A stretch of DNA of 64,000 bases from Blastopirellula sediminis (GCF_020966755.1 NZ_JAJKFT010000010.1:3188720-3252719); one strand, 5' to 3'. Numbered from the stretch's first letter, positions 25,073 through 35,170 are shown. Made by a program: numbers and translations. The notes: generated by a model not told the origin, from the letters alone.

Positions 25073-26542
25073 ATGCAACAACAAACGTCCATGGAACGCG
25101 TCAACGGAGTTTCGGAGTACGACGTAGGCGAATTCTACGACGAGATGTTCGCCCATGACGCTTCTCCGCGAGAGAACTGCAACCTTCTCTATAAGCGGGT
25201 GATTGGTCTGACCACCCTGGATTTGCAGCGCCGCAAGCTGGCGGCCGAGCGATCGATGGTCCGATTGGGAATCACCTTCAACGTCTACGGCGATGAGGAA
25301 GGAACCGAGCGGATCATTCCGTTCGACATCTTGCCCCGCATTATTAACGCCGACGAGTGGAAATGGGTCAGCGACGGTTTGAAGCAGCGGATCGTTGCGC
25401 TCAACATGTTCATTGACGACGTCTACGGCGATCAAAAGATCCTGAAAGATGGGGCGATTCCGGAGCATGTCGTTCGTTCCGCCGCCTCGTTCCGACCGCA
25501 GTGCGTTGGTCTGAAACCCCCCAAGGGAGTCTGGTGTCATATCACCGGGACTGACTTGGTGCGAGATCAGGACGGCAAGTTCTACGTCCTGGAAGACAAT
25601 CTCCGCTGCCCGTCGGGAGTTTCCTACGTTCTGCAGAATCGCCAGCTCATGAAGCAGGCGTTTCCCGACTTGTTCGAGTCCCTCTCGGTCCGCCCGGTCG
25701 ACGACTACTGCGGCCAATTGCTCGACGCGCTCAACTACCTGGCGGAAGACCGCACCGATACGCCGACTGTCGGCGTGCTGACTCCCGGGGTTTATAACTC
25801 CGCTTACTTCGAACATTCGTTCCTTGCCCAGCAGATGGGGGTCGACTTGGTTGAAGGTCGCGACCTGGTCGTGCAGGACAAGAAGGTCTACATGCGAACC
25901 ACCAAGGGGCTCGCGAAGATCGATGTGTTGTATCGCCGGATCGACGACGATTTTATCGATCCTCGCGTCTTCCGCGAAGATTCGCTCCTCGGCGTCCCTG
26001 GTCTCATCGAGGCTTACAAAGCCGGCAATATCGCGCTGGCCAACGCGCCCGGAACGGGTATCGCGGACGACAAGGTGATCTACGCCTATGTGCCCGATAT
26101 CATCAAGTACTATTTGGGCGAAGATCCGATCCTGCCGAACGTCCCGACTTACGTTTGCTGGGACGAAAAGCAACGCGATCACGTCCTGAATAACCTGCAC
26201 AATTTCGTCGTGAAGCCAGCCAACGAATCGGGCGGCTACGGGATGTTGATTGGCCCCCGTTCGACTCGCGAAGAACAGGCCAAGTTCGCTGACTTGATCA
26301 AATCCAATCCACGAAATTACATCGCCCAGCCGACGCTTAGTCTCTCCCGAGCGCCGGTTATCATTGAGGATCACCTGGAAGGACGCCACGTCGACTTGCG
26401 CCCGTTCATCATTTACGGACGCGACGTTTTCGTACTGCCGGGCGGTTTAACCCGAGTCGCTTTGAAGAAGGGCTCGTTGGTCGTTAACTCATCACAAGGC
26501 GGCGGGAGCAAAGACACCTGGGTTGTTGAGGAACTTCCGTAA
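25073..26542 (+). CDS. Circularly permuted ATP-grasp protein (DUF404/DUF407), split form
   Basis: 489 residues from ATG 25073, with GGAG about 10 bases upstream; a longer frame from 24986 would cross the promoter. The family is recognised from the N-terminal DYGDQKIL/VYGDQ region, [20 protein letters not shown] (acidic pair around E174), [32 protein letters not shown] and the closing [29 protein letters not shown]. Known: these are predicted peptide- or amide-forming ligases encoded with alpha-E and transglutaminase proteins. The stop codon overlaps the next start by one base (TAATG), so translation is coupled to the alpha-E gene. Confidence 0.9.
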   Translation: MQQQTSMERVNGVSEYDVGEFYDEMFAHDASPRENCNLLYKRVIGLTTLDLQRRKLAAERSMVRLGITFNVYGDEEGTERIIPFDILPRIINADEWKWVSDGLKQRIVALNMFIDDVYGDQKILKDGAIPEHVVRSAASFRPQCVGLKPPKGVWCHITGTDLVRDQDGKFYVLEDNLRCPSGVSYVLQNRQLMKQAFPDLFESLSVRPVDDYCGQLLDALNYLAEDRTDTPTVGVLTPGVYNSAYFEHSFLAQQMGVDLVEGRDLVVQDKKVYMRTTKGLAKIDVLYRRIDDDFIDPRVFREDSLLGVPGLIEAYKAGNIALANAPGTGIADDKVIYAYVPDIIKYYLGEDPILPNVPTYVCWDEKQRDHVLNNLHNFVVKPANESGGYGMLIGPRSTREEQAKFADLIKSNPRNYIAQPTLSLSRAPVIIEDHLEGRHVDLRPFIIYGRDVFVLPGGLTRVALKKGSLVVNSSQGGGSKDTWVVEELP

Positions 26543-27498
26543 TGCTGAGCCGCGTCGCGGAATCCATTTATTGGATGAGCCGTTACGTGGAACGAGCCGA
26601 AAATGTGGCTCGTTTCATCGCCGTCAATCTGAACCTCAGCATGGATCTCGCTTCGGAGGGGCATCAGCAGTGGCTGCCGCTGGTGACCACCACTGGTGAC
26701 GATAAGCTCTTTTACGAGCTTTACGACGCCCCGACGAAGCGAAACGTCCTGGAGTTTCTCACTTTCGATCGAAACAATCCTAATTCGATTCTGTCAGCGC
26801 TGATTGATGCGCGCGAAAACGCTCGCAGCATTCGCGAAGTAATCTCTGCCGAGATGTGGGAGCATCTCAACAACTTCTACCTGATGGTCAAAGATGTCGG
26901 TCGGGCCGGCGGCGTCAGCGAAGAGCAGCTTGTTTTCTACGAGCAAATCCGCGCTTCGGGACAGCACTTTATCGGCATCACCGACGCGACAATGACCCAT
27001 GGCGAAGGTTGGCATTTCGGTCAGTGCGGTCGCTTCATGGAACGAGCCGACAAAACGTCGCGCATCCTCGACGTGAAGTACTACATCTTGCTGCCGAGTC
27101 CGCAGCATGTCGGAACGCCGTTCGACGAATTGCAGTGGTCCGCCCTGCTCCGCTCGGCCAGCGCGTTTGAAATGTATCGTCAGCGTTACGGTCGCATCAA
27201 CCCGGCCAACATCGTCAATTTCCTGGTGCTCGATCGGGAGTTTCCCCGCGCAATTCTCCATTGCTTATCGCGGGCGAACGATTCGCTCCACGCGATTACT
27301 GGTTCCGATCCGGAGAGCTTCAGCAATCTGCCGGAACAGCGACTTGGGCAACTGCGAGCGAGCCTGGCGTTCACCAGCGCCGACGACATCGTCAATCGCG
27401 GCATGCACGAGTTCGTCGACGACATGCAACGCCGCGTCAACGCCGTTGGCTTGGCTCTCTCCAACACGTTCTTCACGCGGCACGCCGACGCGGCGTAA
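26542..27498 (+). CDS. Alpha-E domain protein (DUF403)
   Basis: 318 all-helical residues starting [25 protein letters not shown], the hallmark of the alpha-E family. Other conserved parts are WEHLNNFY, GEGWHFGQCGRFMERADKTSRIL, LDREFPRAILHC and a C-terminal helix. Known: it always accompanies circularly permuted ATP-grasp ligases and is presumed to be their partner. Here it follows one by a 1-base overlap. The homologous domain in the opposite-strand locus is fused to its ATP-grasp. Confidence 0.9.
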   Translation: MLSRVAESIYWMSRYVERAENVARFIAVNLNLSMDLASEGHQQWLPLVTTTGDDKLFYELYDAPTKRNVLEFLTFDRNNPNSILSALIDARENARSIREVISAEMWEHLNNFYLMVKDVGRAGGVSEEQLVFYEQIRASGQHFIGITDATMTHGEGWHFGQCGRFMERADKTSRILDVKYYILLPSPQHVGTPFDELQWSALLRSASAFEMYRQRYGRINPANIVNFLVLDREFPRAILHCLSRANDSLHAITGSDPESFSNLPEQRLGQLRASLAFTSADDIVNRGMHEFVDDMQRRVNAVGLALSNTFFTRHADAA

Positions 27499-27510
27499 CC
27501 GAAGTTTCTG

Positions 27511-27547
27511 AGGTTAGCCCCGAAGGCGGCGCTTTCGCGGCTAACCT
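27511..27547. terminator. Bidirectional hairpin between convergent alpha-E and transglutaminase genes
   Basis: AGGTTAGCC (27511-27519) and GGCTAACCT (27539-27547) form a perfect 9-bp stem whose inner part can extend through CGAA/TTCG. It lies between stop codons at 27498 and 27556. No T-run, so termination is inferred from position. Confidence 0.6.
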
Positions 27548-27555
27548 GTGACGTC

Positions 27556-28437
27556 TTAGAGAACCGCCGATTCGAGCGGTTCGACGTCGACGGAGACGCT
27601 CATGATGTGCGAGCCGCCGCCGATTACGACCCCTTGGATCGGCGTGACGTCTTCAAAGTCGCGGCCCCACGCGGCGGTAACGTGGTCGGTGCTGCAGACC
27701 AGATCGTTGGTCGGATCAAGATCGACCCAGCCAGTCTTGTCGCCGCAGTAGACCGAGAACCACGCATGCGACGCATCGGCGCCGACCAGTCGCGGTTTTC
27801 CCGGCGGTGGAATCGTGCGGAGATAGCCGCTCACGTAACGAGCTGGTATGCCCAACGAACGGAGGCAGCCGATCGCAACGTGGGCGAAGTCTTGGCAAAC
27901 GCCATGTCGACCGGCGAACGCCTCGGCCAACGGCGTGTGAATCGACGTAGCGGTCGAATCGTATTTGAAATCGGTGCGAATGCGTTTGGTCAGCTCGCGG
28001 GCCGCGTCGAAGATCGGACGATTCTTGGTGAACGAGATCTTCGCGTACTGCTGGAGTTGCTCCAAGATCGGAATGTGTCGCGACTTGAACGCGAACTGCA
28101 ACACCGACAGGATGCGCGGCGAACCAGGACGAAACTGCGCCGCAACCTGTTCCCACGGCGGATTTTCTTCGATCGGCGTCGGCGCCGAAACGTCGACGCG
28201 ACTGGTCGCTGTGATCGTCAAACCTTGGTGCGGCTCGGTAACCGAGAAATAGTCGACTCGGTTGTTGAAGTAGTCGCGGCGGTTGACGATGGTCGGCGGC
28301 GAAGGCTGCACGGTCAAGCGGTACTCATGCACCGCCTGGCGGGGAAAGTTGGCCGGCGCCAAATGGACCAGGTTATGGCAAACCGAGGCCGGCTCGGCGT
28401 AGGAGTATTTCGTCGTGTGCGAGATGCGGTATTGCAT
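27556..28437 (-). CDS. Transglutaminase-like cysteine protease/transamidase
   Basis: 293 residues. The N-terminal half is the bacterial transglutaminase-like N domain (MQYRISHTTKYSYAEP, CHNLVHLAPAN, NRRDYFNNRVDYFSV). The core follows with a full triad: Cys181 in RHGVCQDFAH, His224 in GADASHAWFSVY and Asp241 in WVDLDPTND. No signal peptide, so it is cytoplasmic. Last gene of the operon that begins at 34502. Known of the family: members linked to alpha-E/ATP-grasp clusters are thought to cleave or transfer the peptides made by the ligase. Confidence 0.9.
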   Translation of the reverse strand: MQYRISHTTKYSYAEPASVCHNLVHLAPANFPRQAVHEYRLTVQPSPPTIVNRRDYFNNRVDYFSVTEPHQGLTITATSRVDVSAPTPIEENPPWEQVAAQFRPGSPRILSVLQFAFKSRHIPILEQLQQYAKISFTKNRPIFDAARELTKRIRTDFKYDSTATSIHTPLAEAFAGRHGVCQDFAHVAIGCLRSLGIPARYVSGYLRTIPPPGKPRLVGADASHAWFSVYCGDKTGWVDLDPTNDLVCSTDHVTAAWGRDFEDVTPIQGVVIGGGSHIMSVSVDVEPLESAVL

Positions 28438-28458
28438 GCTTTCGGTCGTTGATCGCGG

Positions 28459-31068
28459 CTATAGACGAAATTCGGTGAGGTGCGACTGGGCGCCTGCGTG
28501 AACCAGGTAACGATTGGAAAGCGCGTCCGACAGTTTCGGCAGCAGCGATTCGATCTCTTGCAACAATAAGCTCAGCGGTGCGTTCGGATTCAGGTCTTCG
28601 CTATCGCGGAAGACGGTCACGTCGCACATGCGCGTTTCATTGAGCAGCGTCATCGCCAGGCGTTGTTCGAGCGAGAAGAGACCTGTGCCGGCGTTGTTTG
28701 GCAACGCATTCACGTGATCCAGCAACTGCACCAACTGGCGCGCGATGGAACGGGGGTTAGTCTCGTCCGTCAGCAGCAGATCGAGAACCGCCGGCAACTG
28801 AACGTCGGCCAGATAACGTGAGCGATAGGTCATCGAACTGTCGGAAATTTCCAGCAGCGCTTCCAGGATCGCTGTCAAGTCGCCGGTCGGCTCGATCAGG
28901 CAGTTCCGGAGCAGGCGAACCTGCTGCAGCGCTCGCTCGATGCGGCGTCCCATATCGAGGAAGTAGTAAATCTGCGTGCGGGTCATGCTTTCCGAGACGA
29001 TACCGCTGAACGCCGCGAGATCAAGGATCAGGTCGTCCAGCAGGGCCAGCAAGTCGGAAAGATCCCACTGCCCGACTTTCGGCGGCGTGAAGCTCTTGTC
29101 GATGCGGTGCAAAATGCGCCAGCTGTCGGACGAGACGCGATCGCGCGAGCGAGTCGTCAGGCGGAAGATCTCGGTCACGATCGAGCGAAGGCTGAACGAA
29201 TCGGTCGCGTCGAACACCGCCGGAGGCAACGCCGATTCGAGCGGCGGCAGTTGTCGGCGAATCTCTTCGATGCCGTATCCGGTTTCGATCTGGCCGATGT
29301 CGGCCAGGGCTCGCATCAGCGCCGGCGTCTCGGGTTGTTCTTCCAGAATCGATTCGCTGGTCAGACGGACGATCGTGGCTCGCAACAAGCGAGCGCAGAC
29401 GTCGGCACGTTCCAGGTTGCGACCAAGCCAGAACAAGTTTTCGGCGACGCGGCTCGGCAACTCGCCGCCGGTTCGCTTCAGTTCAATCGACGCTCCCGGC
29501 TTTTTCAGCAGCGAGACGCGATTGACCGGTCCCTTCGAAAGGACCCATGCGTCTTTGCTCTTTTCGCCGGCGAGGATCGACATCTCGAGCGGATCAGGCG
29601 CCGCCGAAACGCGAACGAGTCCTCCCTGCATCACTTCGAAGTCGTCTCCCGATGCGACGGCGAACGCACGCATGGCGATCGGCGCGGGAGCGATTCCTTG
29701 CGACTTCCAGACAGGACAGGTCGAACGCTTGACCACTTCCTGAGCGACGAACTGGCCTGGTTCGGTGCGAATCATCTTGATCGTCGCTTCTCGCGACTGA
29801 TTGCGCAGCATGTTGGCGAACGCCAACTCGCGGCCACGCATCCGATAGGCTCGTTTGACGATCAGCGTATCGAGATTGTCGAGGACATAGTCCATCTGCT
29901 CGGGATCGCCGCACCACCAGGTGGCGACGCCCGGCATGGCGAGCGGTTCGCCGAACAGCTCTTGGCACAACTTCGGCATGAACGCCATGAAGATCGGCGA
30001 TTCGACCAGCCCAGAGCCGAGCGGGTTGATCACCGCGACGTTACCGTTGCGCGAAGCCTGCAATAGCCCGGGGATCCCTTCCGACGCGTGACTCAGTTCG
30101 AGCGAGTCGCACTGATCGCTGTTGGTGCGACGAATGATGACGTCGATTTGGATCAGCCCACCGAGCGTCTTTAGCAATACCTTGTGATTACGGATCGCCA
30201 AGTCGGAAGCTTCAACCAGCGTGTAGCCAAGGTAGCGCGACAGGTAAGCGTCTTCAAAGTAGTTAGGACCGCCGGCGCCTTGCGTGAGGATGACGACGCG
30301 GGGGTTCTCGACGCGCGGAGCGGCCGCCGCAACGGCGCGCTTGTACGCGAGGAAATATTGGGCCAACCGCTGGACGTTCGCCTGGTGAAAAATCGTCGGC
30401 AACGTGCGGGACTGGATCAAACGGTTTTCGAGTACGAATCCGGCGCCGGAAGGCGCTTCGGTTCGGTCGGCCAACACCCACCACTGACCGTCGGGCGAAC
30501 GAGCGATGTCGGCTGCATAAAAATGGAGGAAGTGATTGGCCGGCGGACGCTGGCGATGGAACGGTCGGTAGAAACCAGGATGACTGAAGATCACTTCCGG
30601 CGGCAGAATGTTGCTCTTCATCAACTCCTGGTGGCCGTAGATGTCAGTCAGGATCGCTTCGAGCAAGCGTGCGCGCTGTTGCAGTCCGCTGGAAGCGACT
30701 TCCCAATCCTCACTCGAAATGAGCAAAGGAATCGGGTCGAGTTCCCAGGGGCGAACTTCCTTATCGCTGTCCTTCCACGCACTATAGGCAAGACCGTTAC
30801 GGTTTAACGAGCGATTCGCTTGCAGCCAACGGCGTTTGAAACCTTCCATGCCGAGGCTTTCCACCGCTTGCACGAACGGCGCCCACGTCGAACGCACGCC
30901 AGTCTCGTCGCGCAATTCGTCATAGACCCCCTCTCCTTTCCGATACTGGGAAAAAAGAGCAGGCATGGTCGGTGCGTTCGGGGAAGCATTCGACACGGAA
31001 TTGCCGTTCGAGAGTGGTTGGGGCGTCGAGGTCGACGGATCAAATGGATCGCGACGAAGGGGGCTCAC
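28459..31068 (-). CDS. Fused circularly permuted ATP-grasp and alpha-E protein
   Basis: 869 residues. After a Ser/Pro/Asn-rich stretch (~1-35), residues ~35-540 form the circularly permuted ATP-grasp (DIYGHQEL, DGQWWVLADRTEAPSGAGFVLENR, VKRAYRMRGRE, MQGGLVRVSA). From ~555 an alpha-E domain begins with SRVAENLFWLGRNLERADVCARLL. This is the one-polypeptide version of the two proteins encoded at 25073-27498; the fused copy has ADRTE where the split copy has LEDNL, so they belong to different subfamilies. Its start overlaps the stop of the DUF2126 gene by 4 bases (ATGA), indicating coupling. Confidence 0.92.
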   Translation of the reverse strand: MSPLRRDPFDPSTSTPQPLSNGNSVSNASPNAPTMPALFSQYRKGEGVYDELRDETGVRSTWAPFVQAVESLGMEGFKRRWLQANRSLNRNGLAYSAWKDSDKEVRPWELDPIPLLISSEDWEVASSGLQQRARLLEAILTDIYGHQELMKSNILPPEVIFSHPGFYRPFHRQRPPANHFLHFYAADIARSPDGQWWVLADRTEAPSGAGFVLENRLIQSRTLPTIFHQANVQRLAQYFLAYKRAVAAAAPRVENPRVVILTQGAGGPNYFEDAYLSRYLGYTLVEASDLAIRNHKVLLKTLGGLIQIDVIIRRTNSDQCDSLELSHASEGIPGLLQASRNGNVAVINPLGSGLVESPIFMAFMPKLCQELFGEPLAMPGVATWWCGDPEQMDYVLDNLDTLIVKRAYRMRGRELAFANMLRNQSREATIKMIRTEPGQFVAQEVVKRSTCPVWKSQGIAPAPIAMRAFAVASGDDFEVMQGGLVRVSAAPDPLEMSILAGEKSKDAWVLSKGPVNRVSLLKKPGASIELKRTGGELPSRVAENLFWLGRNLERADVCARLLRATIVRLTSESILEEQPETPALMRALADIGQIETGYGIEEIRRQLPPLESALPPAVFDATDSFSLRSIVTEIFRLTTRSRDRVSSDSWRILHRIDKSFTPPKVGQWDLSDLLALLDDLILDLAAFSGIVSESMTRTQIYYFLDMGRRIERALQQVRLLRNCLIEPTGDLTAILEALLEISDSSMTYRSRYLADVQLPAVLDLLLTDETNPRSIARQLVQLLDHVNALPNNAGTGLFSLEQRLAMTLLNETRMCDVTVFRDSEDLNPNAPLSLLLQEIESLLPKLSDALSNRYLVHAGAQSHLTEFRL

Positions 31069-34000
31069 TTCCGTACCGTTTTACCGCGGCGTAAATCTAA
31101 CGTGAAGGGGAAGTCAGGATTCGATTCCTCTCGCGGCATCGGCATTCTGCCCGCAGTATGCCCCATTTGATGGAATCTAGCGACGCGACGCGCTTCAGCC
31201 TCGAAGGCATTAACCGGGAAACTCTCCGGATTGTTGCCGCCCGGGTGCCCGACGAAATATCGGCATCCCCCCAACGAACGCTGTTGCCAAATGTCGAACA
31301 GGTCGAACGTTAGCGGCTCATCCACCGGAATGGTCGGGTGCAAGCAGGAAGGGGGCTGCCATGCACGGTAGCGCACCCCTGCCGCAAATTGCCCTTGTAC
31401 CCCAGTCGGATGGAGCGGAACTTTGCGACCATTGCAGGTAATCATGTAGCGATCCGGCGTCATGCCGTTGACCAGCACCTGCAAACGCTCCAGCGACGAG
31501 TCGACGTAGCGGGCGGTCGCTTGGGAAGCTTGCTCTTCGCCGAGGACGTACCACGGTTCGATCGCCGAACGGAACTCGACCTCAACGCCGCGCTGGGTGA
31601 ATTCGCCGATTTTTGGGAATTTGAACTCGAAGTGGGGAGCGAACCATTCCGTCTTCAGGGGGAAGTCGTGCTGATTCGTTTCCAGGATGACGTCCTCAAA
31701 GTCCTGCCAGACGAAGTGCGGCAGCATGAAGCGGTCATGCAGCGTCGTGTCCCAATTGACCAGCGGCGTCTGATAGGGATCTTCCAGGAAGCGGCAGACC
31801 AGCGCGCGGAGCAGCAACTGCTGCGTCAGACTCATGCGGGCGTGCGGCGGCATTTCAAACGCACGGAATTCGAGCAGACCGCGACGACCGGAACTTCCGT
31901 CGGGCGAGAATAGCTTGTCGATGCAGAACTCGGATCGGTGCGTATTGCCGGTCATGTCGACCAGCAAGTTGCGGAAGATGCGGTCCACCATCCAGGGCGG
32001 GCACTCGCCGCTTTCGGGCACTTGCTCAAATGCGATTCCCAATTCGTAGATCGAGTCGCGACGACCTTCGTCAACGCGCGGCGCCTGGCTGGTGGGGCCA
32101 ATGAACGAGCCGCTGAACAGATACGAAAGGGATGGATGATTGTGCCAGTACGCGACCAGGCTGCGGAGCAGATCGGGACGCTTCAGGAACGGGCTTTCGG
32201 CCGGCGTCGGACCGCCGATGACGACGTGGTTACCGCCGCCGGTACCGGTATGACGACCATCCTGGTTGAACTTTTCAGTACCCAGACGCGAGAAGTGGGC
32301 GTCTTCGTAAACGCCGTTGGTGATCTCGCACAGCTGTTTCCAGTTGTGGGCGGGGTGAACGTTGACCTCGATCACGCCCGGGTCGGGAGTAATGCTGAAG
32401 TGGTTGATGCGGTCGTCGTGCGGCGGCAGGTAACCTTCGATCACGACCGGCACGTTCAGCTCTTTCGCGGTCATTTCCACGGCGGCCATCAGGTCGAGGA
32501 ACGCTTCGGTTCGATCCAAGGGCGGACAGAAGATGTGGAGCCGCCCTTCGCGCGCTTCAACGCAAAGTGCGGTCCGGATGACCGACGAATTGTAGGTGCT
32601 GCTCGACCAGGTTTGCCCTTGTCCATTGCCGTCACCTTCGCCGGACGAAGGTCGTCCCGACAACGATTGGCCGTGTATGCCTTGACCGGGGCGCGGGCTG
32701 CTGCCGAATCCGCCGTTGCGTTGGCTACGAGCATAGCTGGGCCCGTGAGTCGTGCCGGTCAACAGTTCCATCCCACGACTGCGGCGACCGACCAACTCTT
32801 CGTACGACAAGAGCGGGGTTCGCTCAGCCATCGGATCGAGCGGGAAGAGAACCGAGCGTTCGTTCTTCGTTTCCCAGATCAGCGAGTCGAGCGGCAAACG
32901 CAATCCCATCGCCGAGTCGCCCGGGATCAGGAACAATTCATCGCTCCGCACCATCCACTCGCCGCTCATCCATTGCGGGTCCTGCATCCACCAGGCGTAT
33001 TGCAACGGCAGGATGACGCCGACCGGGTTGGAGAGGCCATGTTCGAAAACGCGCGCGATCCGGGTCCGCTCTTCCTTGTCTTCGATTTTGGAATCGTACG
33101 GATTGACGTTCGCCGGCATACGACGTTCGCGCCAAGCGTAGTAGTACGCGTCCTCGTAGGCGAAGTTGACGTGCTGCGGGTTGACTTGCAACTTGTCGGC
33201 CAGGATAACGCCGAACTCCTTCGCGACGTCGGCGGTGTGTCCGTAGTCGATATGGTCGATCGCGAAGAGTTCCGGGTTTTCCCAGATCGGTTGACCATCT
33301 TCGCGCCAGTAGCAGCGGAACGCCCACCGCGGCAGCGATTCGCCGGGATACCATTTCCCTTGGCCGTAGTGCAGTAGACCGCCGGGAGCGAACCGGTCGT
33401 ACATGCGCCGCATCATGTCGTCGGCCAGGCGTCGCTTGGTCGGACCAACGGCGGCGGTGTTCCATTCGGCGCCTTCCATGTCGTCGATCGAGACGAAGGT
33501 CGGCTCGCCCCCCATCGTCATCTTGATTTCCGCTCTTTCGAGCCGGACGTCTACGTCGTTACCAAGGGCGTAGATCTTGTCCCATTCTTCGTCGGCGTAC
33601 GGCTTGGTGACGCGGGGATCTTCCCAGAAGCGGGAAACGTTCATCCCAAAGCTGAATTCGACGTTCTCGCACGCTTCGTGTCCGCCGTCGATCGGCGCCG
33701 CCGTGATCGGCGACGGAGTGCAGGCGAGCGGAATATGACCCTCGCCGGCCAACAGACCGGAAGTGGCGTCGAGACCGATCCAGCCGGCGCCCGGCAGGAA
33801 GACTTCGGCCCACGCATGCAGGTCGGTAAAGTCATATTCGCTGCCCGAGGGACCGTCGAGCGATTTGACGTCCGGCTTGAGCTGAATGATGTAGCCCGAC
33901 GCGAAACGTGCCGCCATGCCGAGATGACGCAGCGTTTGCACCAACAGCCAGGCCGAGTCGCGGCAGGAGCCGCGCTTGAGCGTTAGCGATTCTTCCGGCG

Positions 34001-34502
34001 TCTGGACGCCCGGCTCCATCCGGATTTCGTAATTGATTTCGTTGTGGACGCGACGGTTCAAGTCGACGATGAAATCGATCGTCTTGCGTCTCGACCGATC
34101 GATCGAAGCGACGAACTCGTCGAAGAGCGGACCGGGCGATTCTTTTTCCAAGAACGGCAACAGGTCGATCTTCAGCGGGCCTTCGTAGGTGAACGGGTAA
34201 AATTCGGCTTCCGGTTCGATGAAAAAGTCGAACGGGTTGATCACCGTCATTTCCGAGATCAGATCGACGTCGACGCGGAAGTGATCTACCGGTTCCGGAA
34301 AGACGACGCGAGCGACGAAATTGCCGAACGGATCTTGTTGCCAGTTCAGGAAGTGATTCGAGGGACTGATCTTCAGCGAGTAGCTGTGGATCGGGGTGCG
34401 ACAGTGAGGCGCGGGACGCAAACGGATCGTTTGGGCGCCCATTCCAATGTGGCGGTCATATTTGTAGTAGGTCGAATGATGCAGCGCGGTCAGAATCGCC
34501 AT
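31065..34502 (-). CDS. Transglutaminase–DUF2126 protein
   Basis: 1,145 residues. 1-~290 is a transglutaminase-like domain with Cys180 (KRGSCRDSAW), His229 (DLHAWAEVF) and Asp245 (WIGLDATSG). The DUF2126 region fills ~330-1120: IKMTMGGEPTFVSIDDMEG, GLLHYGQGKWYPGESLPRW, and HNWKQLCEITNGVYEDAH, with a Gly/Ser-rich linker around 590-640. Known: this architecture is always found with circularly permuted ATP-grasp and alpha-E proteins. It is the first gene of a three-gene operon whose members overlap or abut, and probably processes or modifies the ligase product in the cytoplasm. Confidence 0.92.
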   Translation of the reverse strand: MAILTALHHSTYYKYDRHIGMGAQTIRLRPAPHCRTPIHSYSLKISPSNHFLNWQQDPFGNFVARVVFPEPVDHFRVDVDLISEMTVINPFDFFIEPEAEFYPFTYEGPLKIDLLPFLEKESPGPLFDEFVASIDRSRRKTIDFIVDLNRRVHNEINYEIRMEPGVQTPEESLTLKRGSCRDSAWLLVQTLRHLGMAARFASGYIIQLKPDVKSLDGPSGSEYDFTDLHAWAEVFLPGAGWIGLDATSGLLAGEGHIPLACTPSPITAAPIDGGHEACENVEFSFGMNVSRFWEDPRVTKPYADEEWDKIYALGNDVDVRLERAEIKMTMGGEPTFVSIDDMEGAEWNTAAVGPTKRRLADDMMRRMYDRFAPGGLLHYGQGKWYPGESLPRWAFRCYWREDGQPIWENPELFAIDHIDYGHTADVAKEFGVILADKLQVNPQHVNFAYEDAYYYAWRERRMPANVNPYDSKIEDKEERTRIARVFEHGLSNPVGVILPLQYAWWMQDPQWMSGEWMVRSDELFLIPGDSAMGLRLPLDSLIWETKNERSVLFPLDPMAERTPLLSYEELVGRRSRGMELLTGTTHGPSYARSQRNGGFGSSPRPGQGIHGQSLSGRPSSGEGDGNGQGQTWSSSTYNSSVIRTALCVEAREGRLHIFCPPLDRTEAFLDLMAAVEMTAKELNVPVVIEGYLPPHDDRINHFSITPDPGVIEVNVHPAHNWKQLCEITNGVYEDAHFSRLGTEKFNQDGRHTGTGGGNHVVIGGPTPAESPFLKRPDLLRSLVAYWHNHPSLSYLFSGSFIGPTSQAPRVDEGRRDSIYELGIAFEQVPESGECPPWMVDRIFRNLLVDMTGNTHRSEFCIDKLFSPDGSSGRRGLLEFRAFEMPPHARMSLTQQLLLRALVCRFLEDPYQTPLVNWDTTLHDRFMLPHFVWQDFEDVILETNQHDFPLKTEWFAPHFEFKFPKIGEFTQRGVEVEFRSAIEPWYVLGEEQASQATARYVDSSLERLQVLVNGMTPDRYMITCNGRKVPLHPTGVQGQFAAGVRYRAWQPPSCLHPTIPVDEPLTFDLFDIWQQRSLGGCRYFVGHPGGNNPESFPVNAFEAEARRVARFHQMGHTAGRMPMPREESNPDFPFTLDLRRGKTVRK

Positions 34503-34727
34503 CGTCTCAATGCCTTTGCGTGCGTCGTAGCTGGGATCGCTTACGGATTAACGGGATTGCACGGATGCTACCGAGCAAATCTCGGGCCCCGGTATAATTT
34601 TGCTCTAAGTTACGTCTGTACAAAACGTTCGGGGCGGATTTTGCCTAAATTTAAAGCAACTCTGCGCGCTCGGGTCGCGACGTAGCGGTTGGCGCAACAG
34701 ATTCCTACAGGGTTGAATCGTTTGCGC

Positions 34728-34756
34728 TTGACATAAGCGGGTGGTCGCTTGATAAT
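34728..34756 (+). promoter_or_regulatory. Strong sigma-70 promoter
   Basis: TTGACA (34728-34733), exactly 17 bases, then GATAAT (34751-34756): full -35 match and 5 of 6 at -10. The start would be ~34763, leaving a ~63-base leader before ATG 34826. The remainder of the 34503-34825 gap has no gene; the promoter of the leftward DUF2126 operon was not identified. Confidence 0.7.
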
Positions 34757-34768
34757 TGCATTGCACAC

Positions 34769-34790
34769 ATGAGACCGAGTCTCATTTTCT
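34769..34790 (+). promoter_or_regulatory. Leader hairpin with T-rich tail (attenuator or operator)
   Basis: ATGAGAC-CGA-GTCTCAT is a perfect 7-bp inverted repeat directly followed by TTTCT, within the first ~25 transcribed bases behind the promoter at 34728. It could act as a weak attenuator or as a repressor site. Confidence 0.35.
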
Positions 34791-34825
34791 GAAAGCGCCG
34801 TCTTCCGAACAATCGCGTATCCCCT

Positions 34826-35152
34826 ATGCAGATCGCCCGAGAATTCACGGTTAACACTGTCTACGCTTCCACTGAGGGAGAGCGAACCGCTATCGTCATC
34901 TGCACCAGCGAAGCGGGCGAAAGCCACGTAGAGGTACGCCAGCAATCTTGGGGGGGAGACCGCGTGGGCTGGTTTACCCAATCGAGCGTTCGCCTTTCGG
35001 CCGATCAATTGGCCCCGATGCGTCAGGCCCTCGGACAAGCGGGCGCAATGCCCCAGATGGTCGCCGAAGCCAAAAAAGAACGCCGGATCGCTGGCGAGCG
35101 ACCCGACGTCTTTGCGTCTCATTTGAAGGTTTGGCAGGCCGAATCGGCCTAA
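34826..35152 (+). CDS. Small unknown protein, possibly PC4-like
   Basis: 108 residues, no signal peptide or membrane segment. It has a beta-rich first half (REFTVNTVYAS, RTAIVICTSE, SHVEVRQQSW) and a helix starting LSADQLAPMRQALGQ. The arrangement VEVRQQSWG...WFTQSSVRLSADQLAPMRQAL is reminiscent of PC4-type single-stranded DNA-binding coactivators (strand-strand-helix ending in 'L..dQ...L...'), but this is a visual similarity only. A strong promoter and a leader hairpin suggest high, regulated expression. Convergent with the ferritin-like gene. Confidence 0.6.
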   Translation: MQIAREFTVNTVYASTEGERTAIVICTSEAGESHVEVRQQSWGGDRVGWFTQSSVRLSADQLAPMRQALGQAGAMPQMVAEAKKERRIAGERPDVFASHLKVWQAESA

Positions 35153-35170
35153 ACCGACGGTTTCTACCGC

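Noticed and set aside
31938-33377. Plus-strand open frame of ~480 codons
   Set aside because: Antisense to the DUF2126 gene, which is supported by family motifs and a 4-base overlap with its neighbour.
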